In this document: piece after piece, positions 33,815 through 43,336 of the stretch
How positions within the stretch are numbered: the stretch's first letter is position 1
How the letters are laid out: each line of letters begins with the position of its first letter
Assembly: GCF_029626175.1 (NCBI RefSeq)
Contig: NZ_JARUBM010000002.1
Span: 5,969,001 to 6,033,000, forward strand
Origin: Micromonospora sp. WMMD1082
GTDB taxonomy: Bacteria; Actinomycetota; Actinomycetes; Mycobacteriales; Micromonosporaceae
Direction: 5' to 3'
Length of the DNA: 64,000 nucleotides
The notes under the pieces: generated by a model
What the model was told of the DNA's origin: nothing
What the model saw: only the letters and a program-made list of their open reading frames with translations
Database searches by the model: none
Made by a program: the position numbers and the translations under genes

Positions 33815-34116
33815 GCGTCCCCGCCCCGGCGTCGTGTGGTGGTGGTCACGGCAGGGGTAGGAAGAACAGAAGCGGGTAACCTGTTGACTCGGGTGTCGGT
33901 GTGTTTCAGTGTCCCCGGGCCTCACCTAAATTGCCGTCGCGGAATACCGTTCGGCTGGAGCCGCGTCGCGCCACTCGCCGAGAGGCGACCTGCACACCGA
34001 CACCCACCGTCGCCCCCGGCCCGATTCGGGCCGGGGGCGGCGGCGTCTCCGGTTCCATCGAGGTGGGTCGCCGAGACGCCCCGGCTGTCCTATGGTCGAC
34101 ACCGGAGGTGTTGAGC

Positions 34117-37100
34117 ATGGGTCTGCGCGAGGTGCTCCTGGGCTGGCCGGTCTACCGGCAGCTCACCGGCACCGACCCGCTGGGCCGGGGCGCCGCGGCG
34201 CAGTCCGCCCGCTCGGCCGCGCTCACCGCCCGCACCGAGGACGCCGACCGGGTGGCCCGCTCCGTCTGCCCGTACTGTGCGGTCGGCTGCGGGCAGCGGG
34301 TGTTCGTCACCGACGGCCAGATCACCCAGATCGAGGGCGACCCGGACAGCCCGATCTCCCGGGGCCGGCTCTGCCCCAAGGGGTCGGCCAGCAAGAGCCT
34401 GGTCACCAGCGCGCTGCGCCAGACGACGGTGCGCTACCGCCGGCCGTACGGCACGCAGTGGGAGGACCTCGACCTCGACACCGCGCTCGACATGATCGCC
34501 GATCGGGTGCTCGCCGCCCGGGCCGAGACGTGGGAGGACGTCGACGCCGAGGGTCGCCCGCTGAACCGCACCCTGGGCATCTCCAGCCTGGGCGGGGCCA
34601 CGCTGGACAACGAGGAGAACTACCTCATCAAGAAGTTGTTCACCGCGATGGGGGCGCTCCAGATCGAGAACCAGGCCCGGATTTGACACTCCGCCACCGT
34701 CCCCGGTCTGGGGGCCAGCTTCGGTCGCGGTGGCGCGACGATCTTCCAGCAGGACGTGGCCAACGCTGACGTCGTCGTCATCCAGGGCTCGAACATGGCC
34801 GAGGCCCATCCGGTGGGCTTCCAGTGGGTGATGGAGGCGAAGAAGCGCGGGGCGAGGGTGTTCCACGTCGACCCCCGGTTCACCCGGACCAGCGCGCTGG
34901 CCGACAGCTACCTGCCGATCCGGGCGGGCACCGACATCGCGCTGCTCGGCGGGGTGGTCAACCACATCCTCGCCAACGAGCTGGATTTCCGGGAGTACGT
35001 GCTGGCGTACACCAACGCGGCGACGATCGTCAGCGACGACTTCGTCGACGCCGAGGACGCCGACGGTCTCTTCTCCGGCTACGACCCGGTGACCGGCGCC
35101 TACCTGCGGGACAGCTGGCAGTACGCCGGCCACGAGGAGGACTCCGGCGGCCACACGGCCGCGGCCCGGGAGACCGCCGCCGGGATGCGGCACGAGTCGC
35201 ACGGCGCACCGGTGGCCGGCCGTACCCACCGGGACGAGACGCTGCAACACCCGCGCTGCGTGTACCAGATCCTCAAGCGACACTTCGCCCGCTACACGCC
35301 GGAGATGGTGGAGCGGGTCTGCGGCGTACCCCGGGAGAAGTTCCTGGAGCTGGCCCGCGCCTGGACGGAGAACTCGGGCCGGGAGCGGACCGGTTGCCTG
35401 ATCTACTCGGTGGGCTGGACCCAGCACACCGTCGGCGTGCAGTACATCCGCACCGGCGCGATCATCCAGCTGCTGCTGGGCAACGTCGGCCGTCCCGGCG
35501 GCGGTGTGCTGGCGCTGCGCGGGCACGCCAGCATCCAGGGCTCCACCGACATCCCCACCCTGTTCAACCTGCTCCCGGGCTACCTGGCCATGCCGCACCA
35601 CGCCCAGCACCCCACCTTCGACGCCTGGGTGGACGGCATCCGCCACCCGGCCCAGAAGGGCTTCTGGGGCGGCGCCCGCGCCTACGCGGCGAGCCTGCTC
35701 AAGGCGTACTGGGGGGACGCGGCCACGCCGGACAACGACTTCTGCTACGGCTACCTGCCCCGGCTGACCGGCGACCACGGCACCTACCAGCAGGTCTTCG
35801 ACATGATCGACGGCAAGATCAAGGGGTACTTCCTGCTCGGTCAGAACCCGGCGGTCGGCTCCGCGCACGGCCGGGCCCAGCGGCTGGGCATGGCCAACCT
35901 GGACTGGCTGGTCGTGCGCGACCTCTTCATGATCGAGAGCGCGACGTTCTGGCAGCACGGCCCGGAGGTCGCCACCGGCGAGATCACCCCGCAGGAGTGC
36001 CGTACCGAGGTGTTCTTCCTGCCCGCCGCCTCCCACGTGGAGAAGGAGGGCACATTCACCCAGACGCAACGGCTGTTGCAGTGGCGGGAGAAGGCCGTCG
36101 AGGCGCCCGGCGACGCCCGCTCCGAGCTGTGGTTCTTCTACCACCTCGGGCGCCGGCTGCGGGAGAAGCTGGCCGGCTCGCCGCTGCCACGCGACCGGGC
36201 GCTGCTGGACCTGACCTGGGACTACCCCACGCACGGTCCGCACGCCGAGCCGGCCGCCGAGGCGGTGCTGCGCGAGATCAACGGGTACGACACCACCACC
36301 GGCCGCCCGCTGTCCGCGTTCACCCAGGCCCGCGACGACGGTACGACGGCCATCGGCTGCTGGATCTACACCGGGGTGTACGCCGACGGGGTCAACCAGG
36401 CGGCGCGCCGCCGGCCCGGGCAGGAGCAGGACTGGGTGGCCGCCGAGTGGGGCTGGGCCTGGCCGGCGAACCGCCGCACCCTCTACAACCGGGCCTCCGC
36501 CGACCCGCAGGGCCGGCCCTGGAGCGAACGCAAGCGCTACGTGTGGTGGGACGCGGAGGCGGGCCGGTGGACCGGCCGCGACGTGCCCGACTTCGAGCTG
36601 ACCAAGGCACCGTCGTACCGGCCACCGGAGGGCGCCACGGGTCCGGCCGCGCTGGCCGGCGACGACCCGTTCATCATGCAGGCCGACGGGAAGGGCTGGC
36701 TGTTCGCGCCCAACGGTGTGCTGGACGGTCCGCTGCCCACCCACTACGAGCCGGCCGAGTCGCCGATCCGCAACCCGATCTACGGCCAGCAGGCCAACCC
36801 GACCCGCAAGATGTACGCCAACCCGGTCAACTCCACCAATCCGAGCCCGCCCGAGCAGCACAGTCAGGTCTTCCCGTACGTGTTCACGGTCAGCCGACTC
36901 ACCGAGCACCACACCGCCGGCGGGATGAGCCGTACGGTGGCGCCACTGGCGGAGCTGCAACCGGAGATGTTCGTCGAGGTCTCCCCGGAGTTGGCCACGC
37001 TGGTTGGGGTGATCCACCTCGGCTGGGCGCACCTGGTCAGCGCCCGCGCGGTGATCGAGGCGCGGGTGCTGGTCACCGACCGGATCGTCCCGCTGCGGGT

Positions 37101-37395
37101 GGACGGCCGGGTGGTGCACCAGTTGTGGTTGCCGTACCACTTCGGGTACGAGGGGTTGGTCACCGGCGACTCGGCCAACGACCTGTTCGGCGTCACCCTC
37201 GACCCGAACGTCCTGATCCAGGAGGGCAAGATCGGCACCTGCGACGTCCGTCCCGGCCGCCGGCCCACCGGCCCGGCCCTGCGGGACCTGGTGGACGACT
37301 ACCGCACCCGGGCCGGCATCGTGCCCGGCACCACCCCGCCGGCGGTCACCCCCGGCGTGCCGGTCGAGCCCGACGACGCAGAGGGGAGCCGGTGA
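34117..37395 (+). CDS. fdhA: Formate dehydrogenase alpha subunit, selenoprotein (Sec190)
   Basis: A single 1,092-residue gene read through an in-frame TGA at 34684. The N-terminal [4Fe-4S] motif is CPYCAVGCGQ with a fourth Cys in GRLCPKGS (51, 54, 58, 86). The TGA falls exactly at the active-site position: NQARI-Sec-HSATVPG. The downstream molybdopterin/tungsten domains continue in the same frame (LGASFGRGGATIFQQD, VVVIQGSNMAEAHPVGFQW, and others). A SECIS-like hairpin follows the UGA, and tRNA-Sec, selA and selB lie downstream. The ATG has GGAGGTG 9 bases upstream. There is no Tat motif, so this subunit is likely cytoplasmic. It oxidises formate to CO2 with the B and C subunits. Automatic callers would split it into two genes. 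Confidence 0.95.
34684..34735 (+). promoter_or_regulatory. SECIS element for UGA decoding as selenocysteine
   Basis: Right after the UGA, CGCCACCG (34692-34699) pairs with CGGTGGCG (34728-34735). An upper stem CCCC/GGGG (34701-34704, 34710-34713) carries the loop GGTCT, the same apical sequence as in the known bacterial fdhF SECIS that SelB binds. The spacing from the UGA is right. Confidence 0.85.
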
Positions 37396-38522
37396 TGGTC
37401 GATCCGCAGGACCGGTCCGGTCCAGGTGGCACACCGACGCCCGGCGTACCGACGCCCGACGTACCGCCCGGGGCCGGCGGCCCGGCGACGGCCGCCGGCT
37501 GGGTCGACGCGCCGCCCCGGATGGGTTTCTTCACCGACACCAGCGTCTGCATCGGCTGCAAGGCGTGCGAGGTGGCCTGCAAGGAGTGGAACGGGGTGCC
37601 CACCTCCGGGCTGGATCTGCTCGGCATGTCGTACGACAACACCGGTGCGCTGACCGCGAACTCCTGGCGGCACGTGGCCTTCGTCGAGCAGCCCGTCCCG
37701 TCCCGGTCGCCCGGCGCGCCGTTCGCCGGCGACCCGACCGGCGAGCCGGGCAGCGCGGCCGCGGCGGCCCGGTCGGCCAGCCCGGTCACCGCCACCGGCA
37801 CGGACCCCGGGGTGCTGCCGGGTGACCCGCCGGCCGCGGCCCGGATGACCGTCCCCGGCGGGCAGCCGGCCGCGAGCGCCACCGGTCCGGTCGAGTTCCT
37901 CGGGATGCCGGGCGCGGGGCCGCCCGGGCGCACCGGCGACGCGCAGGGGCGCAGCGACTTCCGCTGGCTGATGATGTCCGACGTGTGCAAGCACTGCACC
38001 CAGGCGGGGTGCCTGGATGTCTGCCCGACCGGGGCGTTGTTCCGCACCGAGTTCGGCACCGTCGTGGTGCAGGAGGACATCTGTAACGGCTGCGGCTACT
38101 GCGTGTCGGCCTGCCCGTACGGGGTGATCGACCGGCGGGTCGGTGACGGCCGGGTGTGGAAGTGCACGCTCTGCTACGACCGGATCGGTGCCGGGCTGAC
38201 GCCGGCCTGCGCGCAGGCCTGCCCGACCGAGTCCATCCAGTACGGCGTCCTCGACGAGCTGCGGGAACGGGCCGCCGCGCGGGTCGCCACGCTGCACGAG
38301 CGGGGCATGCCCGAGGCGCGGCTCTACGGTCACGATCCGCACGACGGTGTCGGTGGTGACGGCGCGTTCTTCCTGCTGCTCGACGAGCCCGAGGTGTACG
38401 GTCTGCCGCCGGACCCGCGGGTCACCACCCGCGACCTGCCGAGGATGTGGCAGCGTGCGGGGGTGGCCGCGCTGGCCATGACCGCCGCGGCGGTGGCCGC
38501 GTTCCTCGGAGGTAGACGGTGA
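37395..38522 (+). CDS. fdhB: Formate dehydrogenase iron-sulfur (beta) subunit
   Basis: 375 residues with four ferredoxin-type [4Fe-4S] motifs: CIGCKACEVACKE (52-64), CKHCTQAGCLDVCPTGAL (near 198-214), CNGCGYCVSACPYG, and CTLCYDRI with CAQACP. Between the first and second motifs lies an 85-residue Pro/Gly/Ala-rich insert (about 101-186) that ordinary FdhB/HybA proteins lack. A C-terminal hydrophobic segment (VAALAMTAAAVAAFLGG) probably anchors it to the membrane. The ATG overlaps the fdhA stop. It relays electrons from the alpha subunit to the membrane subunit. Confidence 0.93.
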   Translation: MVDPQDRSGPGGTPTPGVPTPDVPPGAGGPATAAGWVDAPPRMGFFTDTSVCIGCKACEVACKEWNGVPTSGLDLLGMSYDNTGALTANSWRHVAFVEQPVPSRSPGAPFAGDPTGEPGSAAAAARSASPVTATGTDPGVLPGDPPAAARMTVPGGQPAASATGPVEFLGMPGAGPPGRTGDAQGRSDFRWLMMSDVCKHCTQAGCLDVCPTGALFRTEFGTVVVQEDICNGCGYCVSACPYGVIDRRVGDGRVWKCTLCYDRIGAGLTPACAQACPTESIQYGVLDELRERAAARVATLHERGMPEARLYGHDPHDGVGGDGAFFLLLDEPEVYGLPPDPRVTTRDLPRMWQRAGVAALAMTAAAVAAFLGGRR

Positions 38523-39574
38523 ATCCGGACCGACCGGTGGTGGGCGAGACGTTCCGTCGCTTCCGTGACCAGGCCCTCGGCTCCCCGTCCCGGGGGCGGC
38601 GGCGCGGGTCCGGCGGGGAGGAACTCGCGGTGCCCCGGGCCGAGTTCACCTCCTACTACGGCCGGCCGATCCTCAAGCCGCCGGTGTGGACCTGGGAGAT
38701 CGCCGCGTACCTGTTCACCGGTGGGATCGCCGCCGGCTCGTCGCTGCTCGCCGCGGGAGGGCAGCTCACCGGACGGCCGGCGGTGCGCCGCGTCGGGCGG
38801 CTCGCCGCGCTGGCCGCGATCACCGCCAGCGCCGGCCTGCTGGTCAAGGACCTGGGCCGGCCGGAGCGGTTCCACCACATGTTGCGGGTGGCCAAGCCGA
38901 CCTCACCGATGTCCGTGGGCACCTGGATCGTCACCGCGTACGGGCCGGCGGCGGGGCTCGCCGCCGTCGCCGAGGCGGCGCCACTGCTGCCCGAGCGGGG
39001 CCCGCTGGGGCTGGCCCGCCGGGTGTTGCCGCCGGTGGGCCGGGTAGCCGGGCTGGCCGCCGCGGCGAGCGCGCCGGCCCTGGGCACGTACACGGCGGTG
39101 CTGCTGGCCGACACGGCCGTGCCGTCCTGGCACGAGGCGTACCCACATCTGCCGTTCGTCTTCGCGGGCAGCGCCCTGGCCAGCGGCGCGGGGGTGGGGT
39201 TGCTCGCCCTACCGGCGGCGCAGGCCGGCCCGGCCCGGCGGCTGGCGGTGGCCGGCGCCGGCCTGGAGCTGTTCGGCGCGCACCGGGTGGAGACCCGCCT
39301 CGGCCTGCTCGGCGAGCCGTACCGGACCGGCCGGGCCGGGCGCCTGCTGCGGGCCGGCCGGGCGTTGACCGTCGCCGGGGTGGCCGGCGCGCTGCTCGGC
39401 GTACGCAGCCGGGCCGTGTCAGCGGTGGCCGGTGCCGCGCTGCTGGCCGCGTCGGCGGCCACCCGGTTCGGTGTCTTCCACGCCGGCATCGCCTCGGCCC
39501 GGGATCCGAAGTACACGGTGCTGCCGCAGCGGGAGCGCCTGGACCGGCGGCGGGCGGGCGATCCGGGCCGGTAG
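38519..39574 (+). CDS. NrfD/PsrC-like membrane subunit of formate dehydrogenase
   Basis: 351 residues with about eight to nine hydrophobic helices. The start of the membrane domain, KPPVWTWEIAAYLFTGGIAA, and LVKDLGRPERFHHMLRVAKP with TSPMSVGTW are typical of NrfD-type quinone-interacting subunits. No heme-ligating pattern as in FdnI is seen. The GTG start overlaps fdhB (GTGA). It likely passes electrons to menaquinone. Confidence 0.9.
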   Translation: MNPDRPVVGETFRRFRDQALGSPSRGRRRGSGGEELAVPRAEFTSYYGRPILKPPVWTWEIAAYLFTGGIAAGSSLLAAGGQLTGRPAVRRVGRLAALAAITASAGLLVKDLGRPERFHHMLRVAKPTSPMSVGTWIVTAYGPAAGLAAVAEAAPLLPERGPLGLARRVLPPVGRVAGLAAAASAPALGTYTAVLLADTAVPSWHEAYPHLPFVFAGSALASGAGVGLLALPAAQAGPARRLAVAGAGLELFGAHRVETRLGLLGEPYRTGRAGRLLRAGRALTVAGVAGALLGVRSRAVSAVAGAALLAASAATRFGVFHAGIASARDPKYTVLPQRERLDRRRAGDPGR

Positions 39575-39629
39575 GCGCGATCGAGGCTCGGCCGGACAGC
39601 CGCCGCGCGGCTGTGATCCAATGCTCGGT

Positions 39630-39725
39630 GGAGGCGTTCAGGCGGCTGGTGCCCCTCCCGGTCTTCAACACCGGTGTGGTCCGGGATCCGGGCCAGGCGG
39701 GTTCGATTCCCGTCCGTCTCCGCCA
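39630..39725 (+). tRNA. selC: tRNA-Sec (UCA anticodon)
   Basis: 96 bases including an encoded CCA. The acceptor GGAGGCG pairs with CGTCTCC. The anticodon stem CCGGT/ACCGG holds CTTCAAC with anticodon TCA at 39665-39667. A long variable arm (GGTCCGG/CCGGGCC) and the T loop GGTTCGATT follow. Size and long variable arm match bacterial tRNA-Sec. It lies between the fdh operon and selA. Confidence 0.95.
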
Positions 39726-39765
39726 GGCTGCCAGGGACTTCGACACGGCCCTAGGAGATGACGCG

Positions 39766-41067
39766 ATGGGTGACGGCGCCGACCCGCGGCGCCGGGTGCC
39801 GCGCACCGACGCGCTGCTGGCGCAGCCGCCGCTGGTCGCGGCGGCCGCCACGCTCGGCCGCGACCGGGTCAGGAGCGCGGTGCGGCAGGCCCAGCAGCGG
39901 GCCCGGCGTGGTGAGATCACCCCCGACGAGGTACGCGACGCCGCGCTGGCCGCGTTGCCGCCGCCCACACCGCGCGCCGTGCTCAACGCCACCGGGGTCC
40001 TGTTGCACACCAACCTCGGGCGCGCCGCCCTCTCCGACGCCGCGGTGGCCGCGGTGGCCGCCGCCGCCGGGCACACCGATGTCGAGCTGGATCTGGACAC
40101 CGGGCGCCGGGCCCGGCGCGGGCGCGACGCGCTGGACGCCCTCGCCGCCGCCGTACCGGCCGCCGAGGCGGTGCACGTGGTCAACAACGGCGCGGCGGCC
40201 CTGGTCCTCGCCGCCACCGCGCTCGCCACCGACGCGGAGATCGTGGTCAGCCGGGGAGAACTGGTCGAGATCGGTGACGGCTTCCGCCTGCCGGACCTGC
40301 TCACCAGCACCGGCGCGCGGCTGCGGGAGGTCGGCACCACCAACCGGACCAGTCTCGCCGACTACGCCGCCGCCGTCGGCCCCCGCACCGGTTTCGTGCT
40401 CAAGGTGCACCCGTCGAACTTCCGGGTCACCGGCTTCACCTCGGCGGTGCCGGTGCGGCGACTGGCCGACCTCGGCGTGCCGGTGGTCGCCGACATCGGC
40501 TCCGGGCTGCTCGCCCCCGACCCGCTGCTGCCCGACGAGCCGGACGCCGTCACCACCCTGCGCGCCGGGGCGGCCCTGGTCACCGCCAGCGGCGACAAGC
40601 TGCTCGGTGGCCCACAGGCCGGGCTGCTGCTCGGCGCCGCCGGTCTGGTCGAGCGGCTGCGCCGGCACCCCCTCGCGCGGGCGGTACGGGTGGACAAGCT
40701 GACCCTGGCCGCGCTGGCCGCCACCCTCGGCGACCCGGCCACACCCACCCGCCGTGCCCTGCACGCCGACGTGGCGGCGCTGCGCGAGCGGACCGAGCGG
40801 CTGCGCGACGCGCTCGCCGCCGACGGGCACAAGGCCGAGGTGGTGCCCTCCGTCGCGGTGGTCGGCGGCGGTGGTGCCCCCGGCCTGGAGCTGGACTCGT
40901 GGGCGTTGAGCCTGCCCGGCCGGTACGCCCGGCCGCTGCGCACCGGTGACCCGCCGGTGCTGGGCCGGGTGGCCCGGGGCCGGCTGCTGCTGGATCTGCG
41001 CTGCGTGCCGGAGCGCGCCGACGGGTGGGTGCGTGCCGCCGTGCTGGCCGTGCCGGGAGACGACTGA
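39766..41067 (+). CDS. selA: L-seryl-tRNA(Sec) selenium transferase
   Basis: 433 residues. It converts Ser-tRNA(Sec) to Sec-tRNA(Sec) using selenophosphate and PLP. Motifs: AVLNATGVLLHTNLGRAALS, GTTNRTSLADYA, FVLKVHPSNFRVTGFT, and the PLP lysine in TASGDKLLGGPQ. The ATG at 39766 has TAGGAGATG upstream; earlier in-frame codons overlap the tRNA and are not coding. selB follows 2 bases after the stop. Confidence 0.95.
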   Translation: MGDGADPRRRVPRTDALLAQPPLVAAAATLGRDRVRSAVRQAQQRARRGEITPDEVRDAALAALPPPTPRAVLNATGVLLHTNLGRAALSDAAVAAVAAAAGHTDVELDLDTGRRARRGRDALDALAAAVPAAEAVHVVNNGAAALVLAATALATDAEIVVSRGELVEIGDGFRLPDLLTSTGARLREVGTTNRTSLADYAAAVGPRTGFVLKVHPSNFRVTGFTSAVPVRRLADLGVPVVADIGSGLLAPDPLLPDEPDAVTTLRAGAALVTASGDKLLGGPQAGLLLGAAGLVERLRRHPLARAVRVDKLTLAALAATLGDPATPTRRALHADVAALRERTERLRDALAADGHKAEVVPSVAVVGGGGAPGLELDSWALSLPGRYARPLRTGDPPVLGRVARGRLLLDLRCVPERADGWVRAAVLAVPGDD

Positions 41068-41069
41068 GC

Positions 41070-42827
41070 ATGCTGGTGGTGGCCACCGCCGGGCACGTCG
41101 ACCACGGCAAGTCCACGCTGGTGCGGGCGCTGACCGGGATGGAACCCGACCGGTGGGCGGAGGAACGCCGTCGCGGCATGACCATCGACCTGGGGTTCGC
41201 CTGGACGGCGCTGCCCTCCGGCGGCACCGTCGCCTTCGTCGACGTGCCGGGGCACGAGCGGTTCGTGCCGAACATGCTCGCCGGTGTCGGCCCGGTACCC
41301 GCCGCCGCGATGGTGGTCGCCGCCGACGAGGGGTGGATGCCGCAGTCCGCCGAGCACCTGGCCGCGCTGGACGCGCTCGGGGTCGCGTACGGCCTGCTGG
41401 TGGTGACCCGCGCGGACCTGGCCGATCCGCAGCCGGCGCTGGCCCGCGCCCGGGCGGAGCTGGCGGCGACCTCGCTGGGTGCGGTGGAGGCGGTCGCGGT
41501 CAGCGCGGTCACCGGTGCCGGCCTGCCGGAGCTGCGCGCCGCGCTGGACCGGCTGGCGGCCCGGCTGCCGGCCCCGGTGGCCGACGGGCCGGTCCGGCTC
41601 TGGGTCGACCGCAGCTTTACGGTGCGCGGCAGCGGCACGGTGGTCACCGGCACCCTGGGCGCCGGCCGGCTGCGGGTCGGCGACGAGCTGGCGCTGGCCG
41701 GCACCGGGGAGCCGGTGCGGGTCCGGGGCCTGCACCGGCTCGGTGTGGCGTGCGGCGAGACCGGGCCGGTCGCCCGGGTGGCGGTCAATCTGCGCGGGGT
41801 GCCCCGCGACCGGATCGCCCGGGGCGACGCGCTGCTGACCCCGGGCCGGTTCCGGGCCACCGACCTGGTCGACGTGCGCCTGGTCGGTGATCCGGTGGCC
41901 GAGCTGCCGGTGACGCTGACCCTGCACGTCGGCTCCGCCGCGGTGCCGGTACGGGTCCGCCCGCTGGGTGCGGACACCGCCCGGCTGCGGCTCGGCCGCC
42001 CGCTGCCGCTGCTGGTGGGGGACCGGGCGCTGCTGCGTGACCCGGGTCGCCGCCACGTCGCCGGTGGGGTCCGGGTGCTGGACGTGCTGCCGCCGCCGTT
42101 GCGGCGGCGGGGCGCCGCGGCCGACCGGGCGGCCGTGCTGGCCACGTTGGACGGCCGGCCCGACCTCGCCGGCGAGCTGGGCCGGCGGGGCCTGGTCCGG
42201 GCCGGTGACCTGGTGCGGGCGGGCGTGCCGGTGACGGTCGACCCGGTGGCGGGGGACTGGCTGGCCGATCCGGGGCACTGGCGGCGGCTGGCCGACCGCC
42301 TCGCCGACGCGGTGGCCCGCCACACCCGGGAGCATCCGCTGGAGCCGGGCGTGCCGGTCGAGGTGCTGCGCCAACGCCTCGACCTGGCCGATCGGGCGCT
42401 GGTCGAGGCGCTGGTCCGGCCGCCGCTGCGGCTGGTCGCCGGCCGGGTCGTGGCCGCCGGGACGGCCCCGTTGCCCGAGCCGGTGGCCCGCGCGCTCGCC
42501 CTGGTCCGCGACGACTACGCGGCACATCCGTTCCGGGCGCCCGACGCCGAGCGGCTCGCCGCCGTCGGGCTCGGCACCCGGGAGATCGGCGCGGCGGTAC
42601 GCGCCGGGGCGCTGCTGCGGCTGACCGGGAACGTGCTGCTGCTGCCCGGTGCGCCCGAGCAGGCGGTGCGGGTGCTGGCCGGGCTGCCGCAGCCGTTCAC
42701 GCTCAGCGCCGCCCGGCAGGCCCTGGCCACCACCCGCCGGGTGGCGGTGCCGCTGCTGGAACTGCTGGACCGGCAGGGCATGACCCGGCGGCTGCCCGAC
42801 GACGCCCGGGTGGTGGTCGCGGATTGA
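41070..42827 (+). CDS. selB: Selenocysteine-specific elongation factor
   Basis: 585 residues. The EF-Tu-like GTPase domain begins at residue 2: GHVDHGKSTLVRALTG (G1), then RRRGMTIDLGFAW (G2), DVPGHERFV (G3) and TRADL (G4, with Arg in place of the usual Lys). Beta-barrel domains follow, and the C-terminal part (about 350-585) carries winged-helix repeats that bind SECIS RNA. It delivers Sec-tRNA to UGA codons such as that in fdhA. Confidence 0.94.
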   Translation: MLVVATAGHVDHGKSTLVRALTGMEPDRWAEERRRGMTIDLGFAWTALPSGGTVAFVDVPGHERFVPNMLAGVGPVPAAAMVVAADEGWMPQSAEHLAALDALGVAYGLLVVTRADLADPQPALARARAELAATSLGAVEAVAVSAVTGAGLPELRAALDRLAARLPAPVADGPVRLWVDRSFTVRGSGTVVTGTLGAGRLRVGDELALAGTGEPVRVRGLHRLGVACGETGPVARVAVNLRGVPRDRIARGDALLTPGRFRATDLVDVRLVGDPVAELPVTLTLHVGSAAVPVRVRPLGADTARLRLGRPLPLLVGDRALLRDPGRRHVAGGVRVLDVLPPPLRRRGAAADRAAVLATLDGRPDLAGELGRRGLVRAGDLVRAGVPVTVDPVAGDWLADPGHWRRLADRLADAVARHTREHPLEPGVPVEVLRQRLDLADRALVEALVRPPLRLVAGRVVAAGTAPLPEPVARALALVRDDYAAHPFRAPDAERLAAVGLGTREIGAAVRAGALLRLTGNVLLLPGAPEQAVRVLAGLPQPFTLSAARQALATTRRVAVPLLELLDRQGMTRRLPDDARVVVAD

Positions 42828-42872
42828 GCACATCGCCGGCCGGGACCGGGGCCGGGCACCTACCGTGACGCC

Positions 42873-43070
42873 ATGGACCCCTCGGCGATCTGGCGGGACC
42901 GGCAGCACCGGTGGCGGATCGAGGCGTACCGCGCGCCGGACCTGCGGTTCGCCGTCTACGCCACCAACGGCACCACCGAGTCGGCGCCGCTGTGGCTGTT
43001 CGGCATGTCGGCGCTGGCCCGCTGGCTGATGAGCCACAAGATCTCTCTCGACGACCTGGAGGTCGACTGA
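42873..43070 (+). CDS. Small conserved hypothetical protein
   Basis: 65 residues: WRDRQHRWRIEAYRAPDLRF followed by AVYATNGTTESAPLWLFGMS. Compact, charged, without signal peptide. The ATG lies 45 bases after selB. Family not recognised. Confidence 0.6.
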   Translation: MDPSAIWRDRQHRWRIEAYRAPDLRFAVYATNGTTESAPLWLFGMSALARWLMSHKISLDDLEVD

Positions 43071-43108
43071 CGGGTCGCCCGATCGGGGGACAATCTGGGG
43101 TAAAAGCG

Positions 43109-43327
43109 ATGATAAGCGCTGCCGGTCGTACGGTGCGAGCTGTGAAGGACCGAGGCATCCGGAAGTTCCTCGCGGTGCTGGCCGGCCTCGCCGTGATCTA
43201 CTTCGGCACCACGGGCCGCTCGCCCGAGGAGGGTGGCGGGATCTCCGGTGGGCTGGTGGTGCTGGCGCTGCTCGCCGCCCTGCTGGTGTGGCACCTGACC
43301 AAGCCCGGTGGCGACGCGGCGAAGTGA
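43109..43327 (+). CDS. Small membrane protein
   Basis: 72 residues with two hydrophobic segments (KFLAVLAGLAVIYFG and GGLVVLALLAALLVWHL) separated by a Glu/Gly loop. The ATG at 43109 follows a GGGGTAAAAG stretch. Function unknown. Confidence 0.6.
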   Translation: MISAAGRTVRAVKDRGIRKFLAVLAGLAVIYFGTTGRSPEEGGGISGGLVVLALLAALLVWHLTKPGGDAAK

Positions 43328-43336
43328 CCCGATCGC

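Noticed and set aside
34684..34686. TGA in fdhA read as a nonsense mutation making a pseudogene
   Set aside because: The TGA is at the known Sec position, has a SECIS hairpin, and selA, selB and selC are adjacent.
34090..37434. Very long open frame (1,114 codons) antisense to fdhA
   Set aside because: It is a shadow of GC-rich codon structure; the product is low-complexity (His/Arg/Gly/Val) and fdhA on the plus strand is certain.
34824..38522. A 1,232-codon plus-strand frame running through fdhA into fdhB
   Set aside because: Only its last 375 codons (from 37395) are FdhB. The earlier part is an Arg/Pro/Gly-rich shadow of fdhA.
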